A stretch of DNA of 64,000 nt from Pseudomonas sp. NCCP-436 (GTDB taxonomy: Bacteria > Pseudomonadota > Gammaproteobacteria > Pseudomonadales > Pseudomonadaceae): contig NZ_BPLZ01000001.1 in the NCBI RefSeq assembly GCF_019656335.1, forward strand, positions 186,001 to 250,000, given 5' to 3'. Each line of letters starts with the position of its first letter. Position 1 is the first letter of the stretch. A program made the translations under genes and the position numbers. The notes under the pieces were generated by a model. It saw only the letters and a program-made list of their open reading frames with translations, was not told the DNA's origin and ran no database searches. This document shows positions 25,648 to 35,050 of this stretch, piece by piece.

Positions 25648-26772
25648 ATGATGCGACATCCACGAGTCTGGATGGGTCTCATGCTGTGGCTGGTATTCGA
25701 CTCGGCGCATGCCCAGTGGGGCATCAACATGAGCCCTGGCGCGACCGAGGTCAGCCGTTCCGTTTTCGATCTGCACATGACCATCTTTTGGATCTGTGTC
25801 GTGATCGGCGTGGTGGTGTTCGGCGCCATGTTCTGGTCGATGCTCGTGCACCGTCGCTCCACTGGCCAGCAGCCCGCGCACTTTCACGAAAACACCAGCG
25901 TCGAAATTCTCTGGACCGTGGTGCCGTTGCTGATTCTGATTCTGATGGCTGTCCCAGCAACCCGGACGCTGATCGAGATCTACGACACCTCTGAATCGGA
26001 GCTGGATATCCAGATCACCGGCTACCAGTGGAAATGGCACTACAAGTACCTGGGCCAGGACGTCGAGTTCTTCAGCAACCTCTCTACTCCGCGCGAACAG
26101 ATCAATAACCGTGCCGTAAAGGGTGAGCACTATCTGCTGGAGGTGGACGAACCGCTGGTGGTGCCGGTTGGCACCAAGGTGCGCTTCCTGATCACTGCGG
26201 CCGACGTCATCCACTCCTGGTGGGTGCCGGCGCTGGCGGTGAAGAAGGATGCCATTCCCGGTTTCATTAACGAATCCTGGACGCGCATCGAGCAGCCCGG
26301 CATCTATCGGGGGCAGTGCACCGAACTGTGTGGCAAGGATCATGGCTTCATGCCTGTGGTAGTCGAAGCCAAGAGCAAGGAAGACTTTGCCGTCTGGTTG
26401 GCCGAACGCAAGGAGACTGCTGCCGCCGAGCGCGAGCTGACCAGCAAGCAGTGGACCATGGAGGAGCTGATGGCGCGTGGCGAGAAGGCTTACAACACCG
26501 CCTGTGCCGCCTGTCACCAGCCTACCGGCGAGGGGCTGCCGCCGATGTTCCCGGCGCTCAAGGGCTCGGCCATCGCCAAGGGGCCGGCTCAGGGCCATAT
26601 CGAGATCGTTTACAACGGCAAGTCGGGTAGCTCCATGGCCGCCTTTGGCAAGCAGCTGTCGCCGGTCGACCTGGCCGCCATCATTACCTACGAGCGCAAT
26701 GCCTGGGGCAACAACGTCGGCGACATGGTCACGCCCAAGGACATTCTCGATTTCGCCAAGGCTCAGGAGTAA
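25648..26772 (+). CDS. coxB: Cytochrome c oxidase subunit II with fused cytochrome c domain
   Basis: The product has 374 residues. A signal peptide (to about residue 22) is followed by two membrane helices and the periplasmic CuA domain, with the ligand motif GQCTELCGKDHGFM around 225-238. The C-terminus carries an added cytochrome c domain with the heme site CAACH near residue 288, making this a caa3-style subunit II as in P. aeruginosa. AAGGGGA lies 7 bases before the ATG at 25648. First gene of the oxidase operon, 4 bases before coxA. Confidence 0.95.
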   Translation: MMRHPRVWMGLMLWLVFDSAHAQWGINMSPGATEVSRSVFDLHMTIFWICVVIGVVVFGAMFWSMLVHRRSTGQQPAHFHENTSVEILWTVVPLLILILMAVPATRTLIEIYDTSESELDIQITGYQWKWHYKYLGQDVEFFSNLSTPREQINNRAVKGEHYLLEVDEPLVVPVGTKVRFLITAADVIHSWWVPALAVKKDAIPGFINESWTRIEQPGIYRGQCTELCGKDHGFMPVVVEAKSKEDFAVWLAERKETAAAERELTSKQWTMEELMARGEKAYNTACAACHQPTGEGLPPMFPALKGSAIAKGPAQGHIEIVYNGKSGSSMAAFGKQLSPVDLAAIITYERNAWGNNVGDMVTPKDILDFAKAQE

Positions 26773-26776
26773 GGAC

Positions 26777-28360
26777 ATGAGTGCAGTGATCGACCACGGT
26801 CATACTGACCACCACCATGGCCCGGCCAAGGGCCTGATGCGCTGGGTGCTGACCACCAACCACAAGGACATCGGCACCATGTACCTGTGGTTCAGCTTCT
26901 GCATGTTCCTGCTTGGCGGCTCGATGGCGATGGTGATTCGCGCCGAGCTGTTCCAGCCGGGCCTGCAGATCGTGCAGCCGGAATTCTTCAACCAGATGAC
27001 CACCATGCACGGCCTGATCATGGTCTTCGGTGCGGTGATGCCGGCCTTCGTCGGCCTCGCCAACTGGATGATCCCGCTGATGATCGGCGCACCGGACATG
27101 GCTCTGCCACGGATGAACAACTTCAGCTTCTGGCTGTTGCCGGCGGCCTTCGGCCTGTTGGTCAGTACGCTGTTCATGGAGGGAGGCGGGCCGAACTTTG
27201 GCTGGACTTTCTATGCGCCGCTGTCGACCACCTACGGGCCGGAAAGCACCACCTTCTTCATCTTCGCCATTCACCTGATGGGTATCAGTTCGATCATGGG
27301 CGCGATCAACGTGATCGCCACCATCCTCAACCTGCGTGCCCCGGGCATGACCCTGATGAAGATGCCGCTGTTCGTCTGGACCTGGCTGATTACCGCCTTC
27401 CTGCTGATCGCGGTGATGCCGGTTCTGGCTGGCGTGGTGACCATGATGCTGATGGACATTCACTTCGGCACCAGTTTCTTCAATGCCGGCGGCGGCGGTG
27501 ATCCGGTGCTGTTCCAGCACGTGTTCTGGTTCTTCGGCCACCCCGAGGTGTACATCATGATCCTGCCGGCCTTTGGTGCGGTCAGCTCGATCATTCCGGC
27601 CTTCGCGCGCAAGCCGTTGTTCGGCTATACCTCGATGGTCTACGCCACGGGGGCGATCGCCTTCCTCTCGTTCATCGTCTGGGCGCACCACATGTTCACC
27701 GTCGGCATTCCGCTGACCGGCGAATTGTTCTTCATGTACGCCACCATGCTGATCGCCGTGCCTACCGGGGTGAAGGTGTTCAACTGGGCTACCACCATGT
27801 GGCGTGGCTCGATGACCTTCGAGGCACCGATGTTGTTCTCGGTGGCCTTCGTCATCCTGTTCACCATCGGTGGTTTTTCCGGGTTGATGCTGGCCATTGC
27901 CCCGGCAGACTTCCAGTACCACGACACCTACTTCGTGGTGGCGCACTTCCACTACGTGCTGGTACCAGGTGCGATCTTCGGCATCTTTGCATCCGCCTAC
28001 TACTGGCTGCCGAAGTGGACCGGTCACATGTACGACGAGGTGCTTGCCAAGTTGCACTTCTGGATGAGTTTCGTCGGCATGAACCTGGCGTTCTTCCCGA
28101 TGCACTTCGTCGGTTTGGCCGGCATGCCGCGGCGCATCCCCGACTACAACATGATGTTCGCCAACTTCAACATGGTTTCCAGTATCGGCGCCTTTCTGTT
28201 CGGGGCGACACAACTGCTGTTCCTGTTCATCGTCATCAAGTGCATTCGTGGCGGTAAGCCGGCACCGGCCAAGCCCTGGGACGGTGCCGATGGTCTGGAG
28301 TGGACGGTGCCTTCGCCGGCGCCCTACCACACCTTCAGCACGCCGCCGGAAGTGAAGTAG
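26777..28360 (+). CDS. coxA: Cytochrome c oxidase subunit I (aa3 type)
   Basis: The product has 527 residues and twelve expected helices. The binuclear-centre and proton-channel motifs are visible: FFGHPEVYIMILPAFG (CuB His and the cross-linked Tyr) and AHFHYVLVPGA (heme a3 ligands). It reduces oxygen to water at the inner membrane and pumps protons. The ATG at 26777 has AAGGA close upstream. It lies between coxB and the assembly gene ctaG. Confidence 0.96.
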   Translation: MSAVIDHGHTDHHHGPAKGLMRWVLTTNHKDIGTMYLWFSFCMFLLGGSMAMVIRAELFQPGLQIVQPEFFNQMTTMHGLIMVFGAVMPAFVGLANWMIPLMIGAPDMALPRMNNFSFWLLPAAFGLLVSTLFMEGGGPNFGWTFYAPLSTTYGPESTTFFIFAIHLMGISSIMGAINVIATILNLRAPGMTLMKMPLFVWTWLITAFLLIAVMPVLAGVVTMMLMDIHFGTSFFNAGGGGDPVLFQHVFWFFGHPEVYIMILPAFGAVSSIIPAFARKPLFGYTSMVYATGAIAFLSFIVWAHHMFTVGIPLTGELFFMYATMLIAVPTGVKVFNWATTMWRGSMTFEAPMLFSVAFVILFTIGGFSGLMLAIAPADFQYHDTYFVVAHFHYVLVPGAIFGIFASAYYWLPKWTGHMYDEVLAKLHFWMSFVGMNLAFFPMHFVGLAGMPRRIPDYNMMFANFNMVSSIGAFLFGATQLLFLFIVIKCIRGGKPAPAKPWDGADGLEWTVPSPAPYHTFSTPPEVK

Positions 28361-28370
28361 GAGCCTGGCC

Positions 28371-28937
28371 GTGAACGCAGCCATCGGTACCCGGCGCCTG
28401 GTCATCCGCCTGTTGGGCGTGGTAGTGGCCATGTTCTGCTTCGGCGTGTTCGTCCTGCCGCCGTTCTATGACGCCATGTGCCAGGCGTTCGGCATCAACG
28501 GCAAGACAGCCGGCGCCTACCAGGGTACGCAGGCGGTCGACGAGCAGCGTCAGGTGCGGGTGCAGTTTCTGGCAACCAACGCGGACGGGATGGTCTGGGA
28601 GTTCGGCCCGCTGGCCGACGAACTGGTGGTTCATCCGGGAGAGGCGCGCGACATGCTGTTCGTCGCCTACAACCCAAGCGACAGGCCGATGACCGCTCAG
28701 GCCATCCCCAGTGTTTCGCCTTCCCGGGCGGCGGCATTTTTCCACAAGACCGAGTGCTTCTGCTTCACCCAGCAGGTACTGCAGCCGGGCGAGCGGATCG
28801 AGATGCCGGTGCGTTTCATTGTCGACCGCGACCTGCCGCAGGATGTGAAGCACCTGACGCTGGGCTACACCCTGTTCGATATCACCGAGCGCAAGCCGCC
28901 AGTGGTACAGGCGACGCTCGCACGGGCGACTCCATAA
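28371..28937 (+). CDS. ctaG: Cytochrome c oxidase assembly protein CtaG (Cox11)
   Basis: The product has 188 residues. A single N-terminal membrane helix (about 8-30) anchors a periplasmic Cox11 domain with the copper-binding CFCF motif (HKTECFCFTQQ). It delivers copper to CuB of subunit I. The start codon is GTG at 28371, with GGAGCC just before it, 10 bases after coxA. Confidence 0.93.
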   Translation: MNAAIGTRRLVIRLLGVVVAMFCFGVFVLPPFYDAMCQAFGINGKTAGAYQGTQAVDEQRQVRVQFLATNADGMVWEFGPLADELVVHPGEARDMLFVAYNPSDRPMTAQAIPSVSPSRAAAFFHKTECFCFTQQVLQPGERIEMPVRFIVDRDLPQDVKHLTLGYTLFDITERKPPVVQATLARATP

Positions 28938-28948
28938 GGAGAACAACA

Positions 28949-29836
28949 ATGTCGAGTCACGAAAACTACTATGTCCCGGCCCAGAGCAAATGGCCGATCA
29001 TCGCTACCCTCGGGCTGCTGGTCAGCGTCTACGGGGTTGGTACCTGGTTCAATGACCTGTCGGCCAGTCGTGACGAGTCCAGTGGCCCGCTGATCTTCTT
29101 CGTTGGCGGTCTGATCCTGGCCTACATGCTGTTTGGCTGGTTCGGCAATGTCGTTCGGGAGAGCCGCGGCGGGCTGTACAGTGCGCAGATGGATCGCTCG
29201 TTCCGCTGGGGCATGAGCTGGTTCATCTTCTCCGAGGTGATGTTCTTCGCCGCGTTCTTCGGCGCCCTGTTCTACATCCGCTCATGGGCCGGCCCGTGGC
29301 TAGGGGGTGAGGGCGACAAGGGCATCAGCAACATGCTCTGGGAGGGCTTCGAGTACAGCTGGCCGTTGCTGCAGAATCCGGACTCCAAGCTGTTCCCGCC
29401 GCCGAGTGCAGTGATTGATCCATGGCATCTGCCGCTGCTCAACACCATCCTGCTGGTGGCGTCGAGTGTGACGGTGACCATTGCGCATCATGCGCTGAAG
29501 AAGAACAGGCGCGGCCCGCTCAAGGCCTGGCTGGCGCTTACCATTCTGCTGGGCGCGACGTTCCTGTTCTTCCAGGTCGAGGAATACATAGAGGCGTACA
29601 ACGAACTGGGCCTGACCCTGGGTTCGGGCATCTACGGCGCGACCTTCTTCATGCTTACCGGTTTCCACGGTGCACACGTGACCATCGGCGCGATCATCCT
29701 GACGGTGATGCTGGTGCGCATCCTGCGTGGGCACTTCGATGCGCAGAGTCACTTCGGTTTTGAGGCCGCTTCCTGGTACTGGCACTTTGTTGATGTGGTC
29801 TGGTTGGGCCTGTTCATCTTCGTCTACGTATTGTGA
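28949..29836 (+). CDS. coxC: Cytochrome c oxidase subunit III
   Basis: The product has 295 residues and seven predicted helices. Typical subunit III sequence is seen in WGMSWFIFSEVMFFAAFFGA, FLFFQVEEYIEAY and FHGAHVTIGAI. It stabilises the aa3 oxidase. AAGGAGAA lies 5 bases before the ATG, 11 bases after ctaG. A small convergent gene (29843-30046) follows 6 bases later. Confidence 0.95.
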   Translation: MSSHENYYVPAQSKWPIIATLGLLVSVYGVGTWFNDLSASRDESSGPLIFFVGGLILAYMLFGWFGNVVRESRGGLYSAQMDRSFRWGMSWFIFSEVMFFAAFFGALFYIRSWAGPWLGGEGDKGISNMLWEGFEYSWPLLQNPDSKLFPPPSAVIDPWHLPLLNTILLVASSVTVTIAHHALKKNRRGPLKAWLALTILLGATFLFFQVEEYIEAYNELGLTLGSGIYGATFFMLTGFHGAHVTIGAIILTVMLVRILRGHFDAQSHFGFEAASWYWHFVDVVWLGLFIFVYVL

Positions 29837-29842
29837 GGACAT

Positions 29843-30046
29843 TTACCAGGTGGCGTGGGATATCAGTTGTCCCGAATAGAAGCCCCATGCCACCAGGGCG
29901 ACGGTCAGAGCAGTAAGCACCACGCGAACGGTCAGGGCGTTGATCACGCGGGTGGCGCGGCTGTCGTCCTTGACCAGGAAGAACAGACCGCTGAACAGGC
30001 TGGTGAGGGTTGCCAGCAGCAAAAAGATGATCGCGGCCTTGAGCAT
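29843..30046 (-). CDS. Twin-transmembrane protein, DUF2909 family
   Basis: The product has 67 residues with two hydrophobic helices (LKAAIIFLLLATLTSLFSGL and VVLTALTVALVAWGFYSGQL). It matches the short DUF2909 proteins found inside Pseudomonas cox clusters on the opposite strand. The ATG at 30046 is chosen because the longer upstream frame has a low-complexity, non-protein-like composition. Function unknown; its position suggests an oxidase-related role. Confidence 0.82.
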   Translation of the reverse strand: MLKAAIIFLLLATLTSLFSGLFFLVKDDSRATRVINALTVRVVLTALTVALVAWGFYSGQLISHATW

Positions 30047-30117
30047 GTGTAGCTCCGGGGGGAGTGGGTGATGAGTGGCAGTATAGCCAGCCGGCAGAGT
30101 GACAACGGAGGCATCCT

Positions 30118-30849
30118 GTGAGCGGCTTTCGGCCCGGCTGGCTGCCCAGTGTACTGGTGCTTTTGCTGATGCCGGTTCTGCTTGGCCTGGGCTTGTGGCA
30201 GTTGCAGCGCGGTGAGCAGAAGCAGCAGCTGCTCGACAGCTTCGAGGCCCGTCGGCAGGCCGCTCCGGTTTTTGCTGACGCACTACTACACAGTGCTGAT
30301 CCGGGCTATCAGCGCGTTCGTCTGCAAGGCTACTTCGACCGTGGGCACAGCCTGCTGCTGGATAACCGCGTGCGTGACGGCCACGCCGGGGTTGAATTGC
30401 TGCAACCCTTTCATGATCAGCTCAGCGGCCTTTGGGTGCTGGTCAACCGCGGCTGGCTGCCTTGGCCGGATCGTCGGGTTGCGCCGGCCTTCAGCACTCC
30501 GGATGGCACACTGCAACTACAGGCCTGGGCCTATGTGGCACCGGGTGGCGCCCTGCAACTGGGTGGCGGCGCAGACGGAGAAGGCTGGCCGCGTCTGGTC
30601 ACGACCGTTGAGGCCGATTCGCTCTGGCGGCAGCTTGGCCGCAGCGGACTGCCGTTCGAACTGCGTCTGGAGCCGGGGCCGGCCAGCTATCGGCTGGGCT
30701 GGCCGGTTGTGGCCATGAGCCCTGGAAAACACCAGGGCTACGCAGTGCAGTGGTTTGCCCTCGCCACAGCCCTGCTCGGCCTATACATCTATCTTGGAAT
30801 TCACAATGCACGGGAGCATCGTCATGAACCCAGCCATCGCCATGCCTGA
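30118..30849 (+). CDS. SURF1 family oxidase assembly protein
   Basis: The product has 243 residues and the SURF1 layout: one helix at each end (LPSVLVLLLMPVLLGLGLWQ and YAVQWFALATALLGLYIYLG) around a periplasmic domain containing DRGHSLLLDNRV and GLWVLVNRGWLPW. SURF1 assists heme A insertion into subunit I. It uses a GTG start at 30118, 7 bases after ACGGAGG. It overlaps the next gene by 26 bases. Confidence 0.9.
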   Translation: MSGFRPGWLPSVLVLLLMPVLLGLGLWQLQRGEQKQQLLDSFEARRQAAPVFADALLHSADPGYQRVRLQGYFDRGHSLLLDNRVRDGHAGVELLQPFHDQLSGLWVLVNRGWLPWPDRRVAPAFSTPDGTLQLQAWAYVAPGGALQLGGGADGEGWPRLVTTVEADSLWRQLGRSGLPFELRLEPGPASYRLGWPVVAMSPGKHQGYAVQWFALATALLGLYIYLGIHNAREHRHEPSHRHA

Positions 30850-31402
30850 AGTACCGCGAAAGGGCCGTGGGCGCCTGCAACTGCTGCTGCTGCTGGCCAT
30901 TGCCATCGGCCCGATGCTGCTGGCCAGCGCCATGTATCAGTGGCGTTTCTGGGTGCCGGAAACACGCAGCTATCACGGTGTACTGATCGGTGACGGGCGC
31001 ACGCTGGCCGATCTCGGTGTTCAGGGGGAGCTGGCTCAACGCTGGCTGATTTTGGTGACAGCTCCCGAGGCGTGTGCGGCTGACTGCCAGGAACTGGTCT
31101 ACCTGGCGCGGCAGATCCATATCGGTCTGAACCGCGAGGCTTCCCGCGCCGAGCATGCACTGGCCTTGGCCAATCCCCTGGACGACGGTTATCGAGCCAA
31201 TCTCAGACGCGAATATCCCCGCCTTGGCCTGCACTCACTGGATCCGGCCGTTTATTCACGGGTAGCCGGGGACGAGTCGGGCGCGCAGCTGTGGCTGGTG
31301 GATCCGCACGGCAACCTGGTGTTGCGTTACCCAGCCGGCAGCAACGGCAAGGCGATACTCGATGATCTGCGTTACCTGCTGAAGGTTTCCCTGATTGGCT
31401 GA
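30824..31402 (+). CDS. Membrane-anchored cox-cluster protein, function unknown
   Basis: The product has 192 residues. A single N-terminal helix (LQLLLLLAIAIGPMLLASAM, about 18-38) is followed by an extracytoplasmic domain with a thioredoxin-like or SCO-like feel (WLILVTAPEACAADCQELVY). The pair of Cys resembles a degenerate redox or copper site, but the family is not certain. The ATG at 30824 has GGGAG upstream and lies within the end of surf1. The same gene sits between surf1 and ctaA in P. aeruginosa, so it is probably an oxidase assembly factor. Confidence 0.75.
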   Translation: MNPAIAMPEVPRKGRGRLQLLLLLAIAIGPMLLASAMYQWRFWVPETRSYHGVLIGDGRTLADLGVQGELAQRWLILVTAPEACAADCQELVYLARQIHIGLNREASRAEHALALANPLDDGYRANLRREYPRLGLHSLDPAVYSRVAGDESGAQLWLVDPHGNLVLRYPAGSNGKAILDDLRYLLKVSLIG

Positions 31403-31451
31403 TGTCAGGCCTTGTTCATTCCACTGATGGCCCAGAGCCTGAGGAGTAGAG

Positions 31452-32495
31452 ATGCACAAGCCCGGATACCGAATCGCGTTGTTCGCCACCCTGCTCGCGG
31501 CTGTGGTTGTGGTGCTGGGGGCTTATACCCGTCTGACCCATGCTGGCCTAGGCTGCCCGGACTGGCCCGGCTGCTACGGCTTTCTTGGCGTGCCAATGAG
31601 CGAGCATAAGCAGGCGATCGCCGAGGCGCGCTTTCCCGAGGCTCCGCTGGAGGTAGCCAAGGGCTGGTATGAAATGATCCACCGCTATTTCGCCGGAACC
31701 CTGGGGTTGGTGATTCTCGGTCTTGCCATGCAGGCATTGAGGCTGCGTGGTGAACCCGGACAGCCATTCAAACTGCCGCTGTTCCTGCTCGCGCTGGTTG
31801 CCTTGCAGGTCCTGTTCGGCATGTGGACGGTCACTCTGAAACTCTGGCCCCAGGTGGTCACGGCTCATCTGCTTGGTGGCTTCGCCACCCTGAGCCTGCT
31901 GTCGCTTTTGACGATGCGACTGTCCGGGCGCATGGCCGCAGAGGCGGTTTGTCCAAGCCTGCGAAGGCTGAGCCTGGCGTGCCTGTTGCTGGTGATCGGG
32001 CAGATTGCCATTGGCGGCTGGGTCAGCTCCAACTACGCCGCGGTGGCTTGCGCCGATCTTCCTACCTGCCATGGGCAGTGGTGGCCGGCGATGGATTTCG
32101 GCAAGGGCTTTCATCTGACTCAGCATATTGGCCCCAACTACCTCGGTGGCCAACTGGACAGTGATGCCCGTACGGCCATTCACATGAGCCATCGAATTGG
32201 CGCGCTGCTGGTCACTCTGGCGCTGCTGCTGCTGGCCTGGCAACTGCAGCGAACCGGGCTTTCCCGGCTGGCCGGTTTGCTGTTGATGGCGCTGGCTATG
32301 CAGGTCGGCCTCGGCATCAGCAATGTGATGTTCCATCTGCCGCTGTTGGTGGCGGTGGCGCACAACGCCGGTGGTGCGGCGCTGCTGCTGGTTCTGGTGC
32401 TGATCAGCTATCGCTTGCGTGCGGTCACACCACAGCCGGCTGCCGGGTCGGCAAAAGAACCAATGGCACGGCTGCTGGTGCAGACCGGCAAATAA
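31452..32495 (+). CDS. ctaA: Heme A synthase (Cox15/CtaA)
   Basis: The product has 347 residues and eight predicted helices. Family hallmarks include GAYTRLTHAGLGCPDWPGCYG near the start, YEMIHRYFAG, VTAHLLGG and IHMSHRIGA, which carry the heme-binding histidines. It oxidises heme O to heme A for the aa3 oxidase. It precedes cyoE by 20 bases. Confidence 0.94.
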   Translation: MHKPGYRIALFATLLAAVVVVLGAYTRLTHAGLGCPDWPGCYGFLGVPMSEHKQAIAEARFPEAPLEVAKGWYEMIHRYFAGTLGLVILGLAMQALRLRGEPGQPFKLPLFLLALVALQVLFGMWTVTLKLWPQVVTAHLLGGFATLSLLSLLTMRLSGRMAAEAVCPSLRRLSLACLLLVIGQIAIGGWVSSNYAAVACADLPTCHGQWWPAMDFGKGFHLTQHIGPNYLGGQLDSDARTAIHMSHRIGALLVTLALLLLAWQLQRTGLSRLAGLLLMALAMQVGLGISNVMFHLPLLVAVAHNAGGAALLLVLVLISYRLRAVTPQPAAGSAKEPMARLLVQTGK

Positions 32496-32515
32496 AAAGA
32501 GCAAGGAGAAAGGCC

Positions 32516-33415
32516 ATGGCGACAACTCTGAGCGTTCATTCCGGTCATGCCACCTGGCGCGACTACCTTGAGCTGACCAAGCCGCGGGTGGTGTTGCTGA
32601 TGCTGATCACCTCGCTGGTTGGGATGTTCCTTGCCACCCGTGCCGGCGTGCCCTGGACCGTATTGCTGTTCGGCAACCTGGGGATCGGTTTGTGTGCCGG
32701 TTCGGCGGCGGCAGTCAACCATGTGGTTGACCGTCGTATCGATGCGATCATGGCGCGTACCCGCAAGCGCCCGGTGACTACCGGAAGGGTGTCGCCGCTG
32801 GCGGCACTGACCTTCGCACTGGTGCTGGCGCTGGCTGGCATGACGCTGCTGCTGGTGTTTACCAACGCCCTGGCGGCGTGGCTGACCCTGGCTTCGCTGC
32901 TCGGTTACGCGGTGATCTACACCGGCTTTCTCAAGCGCGCCACACCGCAGAACATTGTCATCGGCGGCCTGGCCGGTGCGGCACCGCCGCTGCTTGGCTG
33001 GGTGGCGGTCACCGGCCATCTGAGCGCCGAGCCGCTGCTGCTGGTACTGATCATCTTTGCCTGGACGCCACCGCACTTCTGGGCCCTGGCCATCCATCGC
33101 AAGGAGGAATACGCCAAGGCCGACATCCCCATGCTGCCGGTCACTCATGGCGAGCACTACACCAAGGTTCACATCCTGCTCTATACCCTGGCGATGTTTG
33201 CCGTGACCCTGCTGCCTTACGCCATCCATATGAGCGGACCGCTCTACCTGGCCAGTGCGATGGTTCTGGGTGGGCGGTTCCTCTACTGGGCCTGGGTGCT
33301 GTACCGTGACAGCAGACCGCATGCCGCGATCAACACCTTCAAGTACAGTATCTGGTATCTGTTTCTGCTGTTCATCGCGCTGCTGGCGGATCACTACCTG
33401 CTGCTGAATATCTAG
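32516..33415 (+). CDS. cyoE: Protoheme IX farnesyltransferase (heme O synthase)
   Basis: The product has 299 residues, a UbiA-family membrane prenyltransferase. The two Asp-rich signatures are visible: NHVVDRRIDAIMARTRKRP and the second loop HKEEYAKADIPMLPV. It farnesylates protoheme to heme O, the substrate for ctaA just upstream. AAGGAG sits 8 bases before the ATG. Confidence 0.95.
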   Translation: MATTLSVHSGHATWRDYLELTKPRVVLLMLITSLVGMFLATRAGVPWTVLLFGNLGIGLCAGSAAAVNHVVDRRIDAIMARTRKRPVTTGRVSPLAALTFALVLALAGMTLLLVFTNALAAWLTLASLLGYAVIYTGFLKRATPQNIVIGGLAGAAPPLLGWVAVTGHLSAEPLLLVLIIFAWTPPHFWALAIHRKEEYAKADIPMLPVTHGEHYTKVHILLYTLAMFAVTLLPYAIHMSGPLYLASAMVLGGRFLYWAWVLYRDSRPHAAINTFKYSIWYLFLLFIALLADHYLLLNI

Positions 33416-33433
33416 CGTTTCGCCGAGGGATTA

Positions 33434-34066
33434 ATGACTCGTACCCACGCCACCGTCTTCGTCCTCGTCGCCATCGTTGCTCTGGTGCTTGGGCTTACCG
33501 TCAACAAGGTGCTCACCAGAAACGGCCAGGGCGACCCGGCGGCGCTACTCGATGCGGGGATCGTGCTGTTGCCGCAAAGTCGCAGCCTGCCGGCACTGAG
33601 CCTGTTGAACCAGGACGGTGAGACGGTGATGGTGGATCAGCTCAAGGGCAAGTGGAGTCTGCTGTTCTTCGGTTACACCTTCTGCCCGGATATCTGTCCG
33701 GCGACCCTGGCTCAGTTGCGTCAGCTGCAGGGGCAGTTGCCCGAGGAAACCCTGGAGCGGCTTAAGGTGATGATGGTCAGCGTGGACCCGCATCGTGACA
33801 CGCCTGAACAGTTGAGCAAGTACCTTGGTTACTTCGACGCCGGCTTCCAGGGCCTGACCGGGCAGGAGGAAACCCTGCAGAAGTTCGCCAATGCCGTCAG
33901 CATCCCCTACATTCCGGCCGATACCAGCAAGGAAAACTACACCGTCGACCACAGCGGCAATCTGGTGATCATCGGCCCGGATGGTACCCAGCGCGGTTTT
34001 ATCCGTGCCCCCATAAATCCAGCCAAGCTGGCTGCGCAGCTGCCGGGGCTGGTGGCCGGCAGCTGA
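33434..34066 (+). CDS. SCO1/SenC family copper chaperone
   Basis: The product has 210 residues. An N-terminal helix (about 7-25) anchors a thioredoxin-fold domain with the copper motif FCPDIC and a later His in VDPHRDTPEQL. It supplies copper to the CuA centre of subunit II. It is the last gene of the oxidase cluster and converges with thrB, with a 16-base gap. Confidence 0.92.
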   Translation: MTRTHATVFVLVAIVALVLGLTVNKVLTRNGQGDPAALLDAGIVLLPQSRSLPALSLLNQDGETVMVDQLKGKWSLLFFGYTFCPDICPATLAQLRQLQGQLPEETLERLKVMMVSVDPHRDTPEQLSKYLGYFDAGFQGLTGQEETLQKFANAVSIPYIPADTSKENYTVDHSGNLVIIGPDGTQRGFIRAPINPAKLAAQLPGLVAGS

Positions 34067-34082
34067 TGCATCGAGGGCGCTT

Positions 34083-35033
34083 CTAGAGAGCGAAGGGCAG
34101 CGCCAGGTCGATCTGCTGGCGTTGCGCCAGGCGCTGGCGGAATTCGTCCGGATCGTGAATCAGTACTTCCTGCCCGGCGAAGGATTCGGCGGCGATCAGG
34201 CGTGACAGCCAGAAGCGTACACAGGCGATGCGCAGCATGACCGGCCATAGCTCGGCCTCGGCTGCACTGAACGGCCGCAGTGCTGCATAGGCGCCGAGCA
34301 GCGTACGGGCGCGTACCGGGTCGAGACTGCCGTCCTCGTGCGAGCACCAGTCATTGAGGGTGATGGCCAGGTCGTAGAGCATCGGCCCGGAGCAGGCATT
34401 GTAGAAGTCGATCACCCCGGTCAGATGGTTGCCGTCGAACAGGACGTTGTCGCGGAACAGGTCTGCATGCAGATTGGCCCGGGGCAGGGCGCGCAGACGG
34501 GGAGCCAGCTCGGAGATTTCCGCCAGCACGGCATTGAGTAATGGCACATCGGCCTCTGCCAGTTTTGCCGCCTGGCTCTTTCCTTCGCGCAGCATCCAGT
34601 CCAGGCCGCGGTCACTCGGTCGTTCGAGGCACTGGTCGCGGGTCGCCAGGTGCAGACGTGCCAGCAACTGGCCGACCTCCTGACAATGGTGGGCATGAGG
34701 TGTGCGCACATGTCGGCCCGACAGTCGCGGCTGCAGCAGCGCCGGCTTGCCGGCCAGGCTGCGCAGGGCTTCGTCGTCCTGCGTGCGCAGGGCATAGGGC
34801 ACGGGCAGGCCGGCATCATGCAGCACATCGAGCAGTTCTATGAAAAACGGCAGATCATCCACCGGGCCGCGTTCAACCAGGGTGAGCACGAACTCGCCCT
34901 GTTCCAGACTGACGAAGAAGTTGCTGTTCTCGCTGCCTGCCTCGATACCCTGGAAGTCGATCAGGCGACCGAGGCCGTAAGGCCTCAGAAAAGTTTCGAG
35001 TTCATGACGTTCCAGGGGAGTGAATACCGACAT
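34083..35033 (-). CDS. thrB: Homoserine kinase (ThrB, aminoglycoside-phosphotransferase fold)
   Basis: The product has 316 residues from ATG 35033 (MSVFTPLERHELETFLRPYG). It phosphorylates homoserine for threonine synthesis. Kinase-fold motifs are present: the catalytic loop NLHADLFRDNVLFDG and GVIDFYNACSGP for metal binding. This is the ThrB form used by Pseudomonas, unrelated to the GHMP type of E. coli. It lies 17 bases downstream of the DUF2782 gene, probably as an operon, near polA as in P. aeruginosa. Confidence 0.92.
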   Translation of the reverse strand: MSVFTPLERHELETFLRPYGLGRLIDFQGIEAGSENSNFFVSLEQGEFVLTLVERGPVDDLPFFIELLDVLHDAGLPVPYALRTQDDEALRSLAGKPALLQPRLSGRHVRTPHAHHCQEVGQLLARLHLATRDQCLERPSDRGLDWMLREGKSQAAKLAEADVPLLNAVLAEISELAPRLRALPRANLHADLFRDNVLFDGNHLTGVIDFYNACSGPMLYDLAITLNDWCSHEDGSLDPVRARTLLGAYAALRPFSAAEAELWPVMLRIACVRFWLSRLIAAESFAGQEVLIHDPDEFRQRLAQRQQIDLALPFAL

Positions 35034-35050
35034 ATCAGACCTTAATTGCC

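Noticed and set aside
26729-28432. A 567-codon minus-strand frame opposite coxA
   Set aside because: Its composition is dominated by His, Gln, Glu and Arg with no domain, typical of the antisense of a membrane protein gene.
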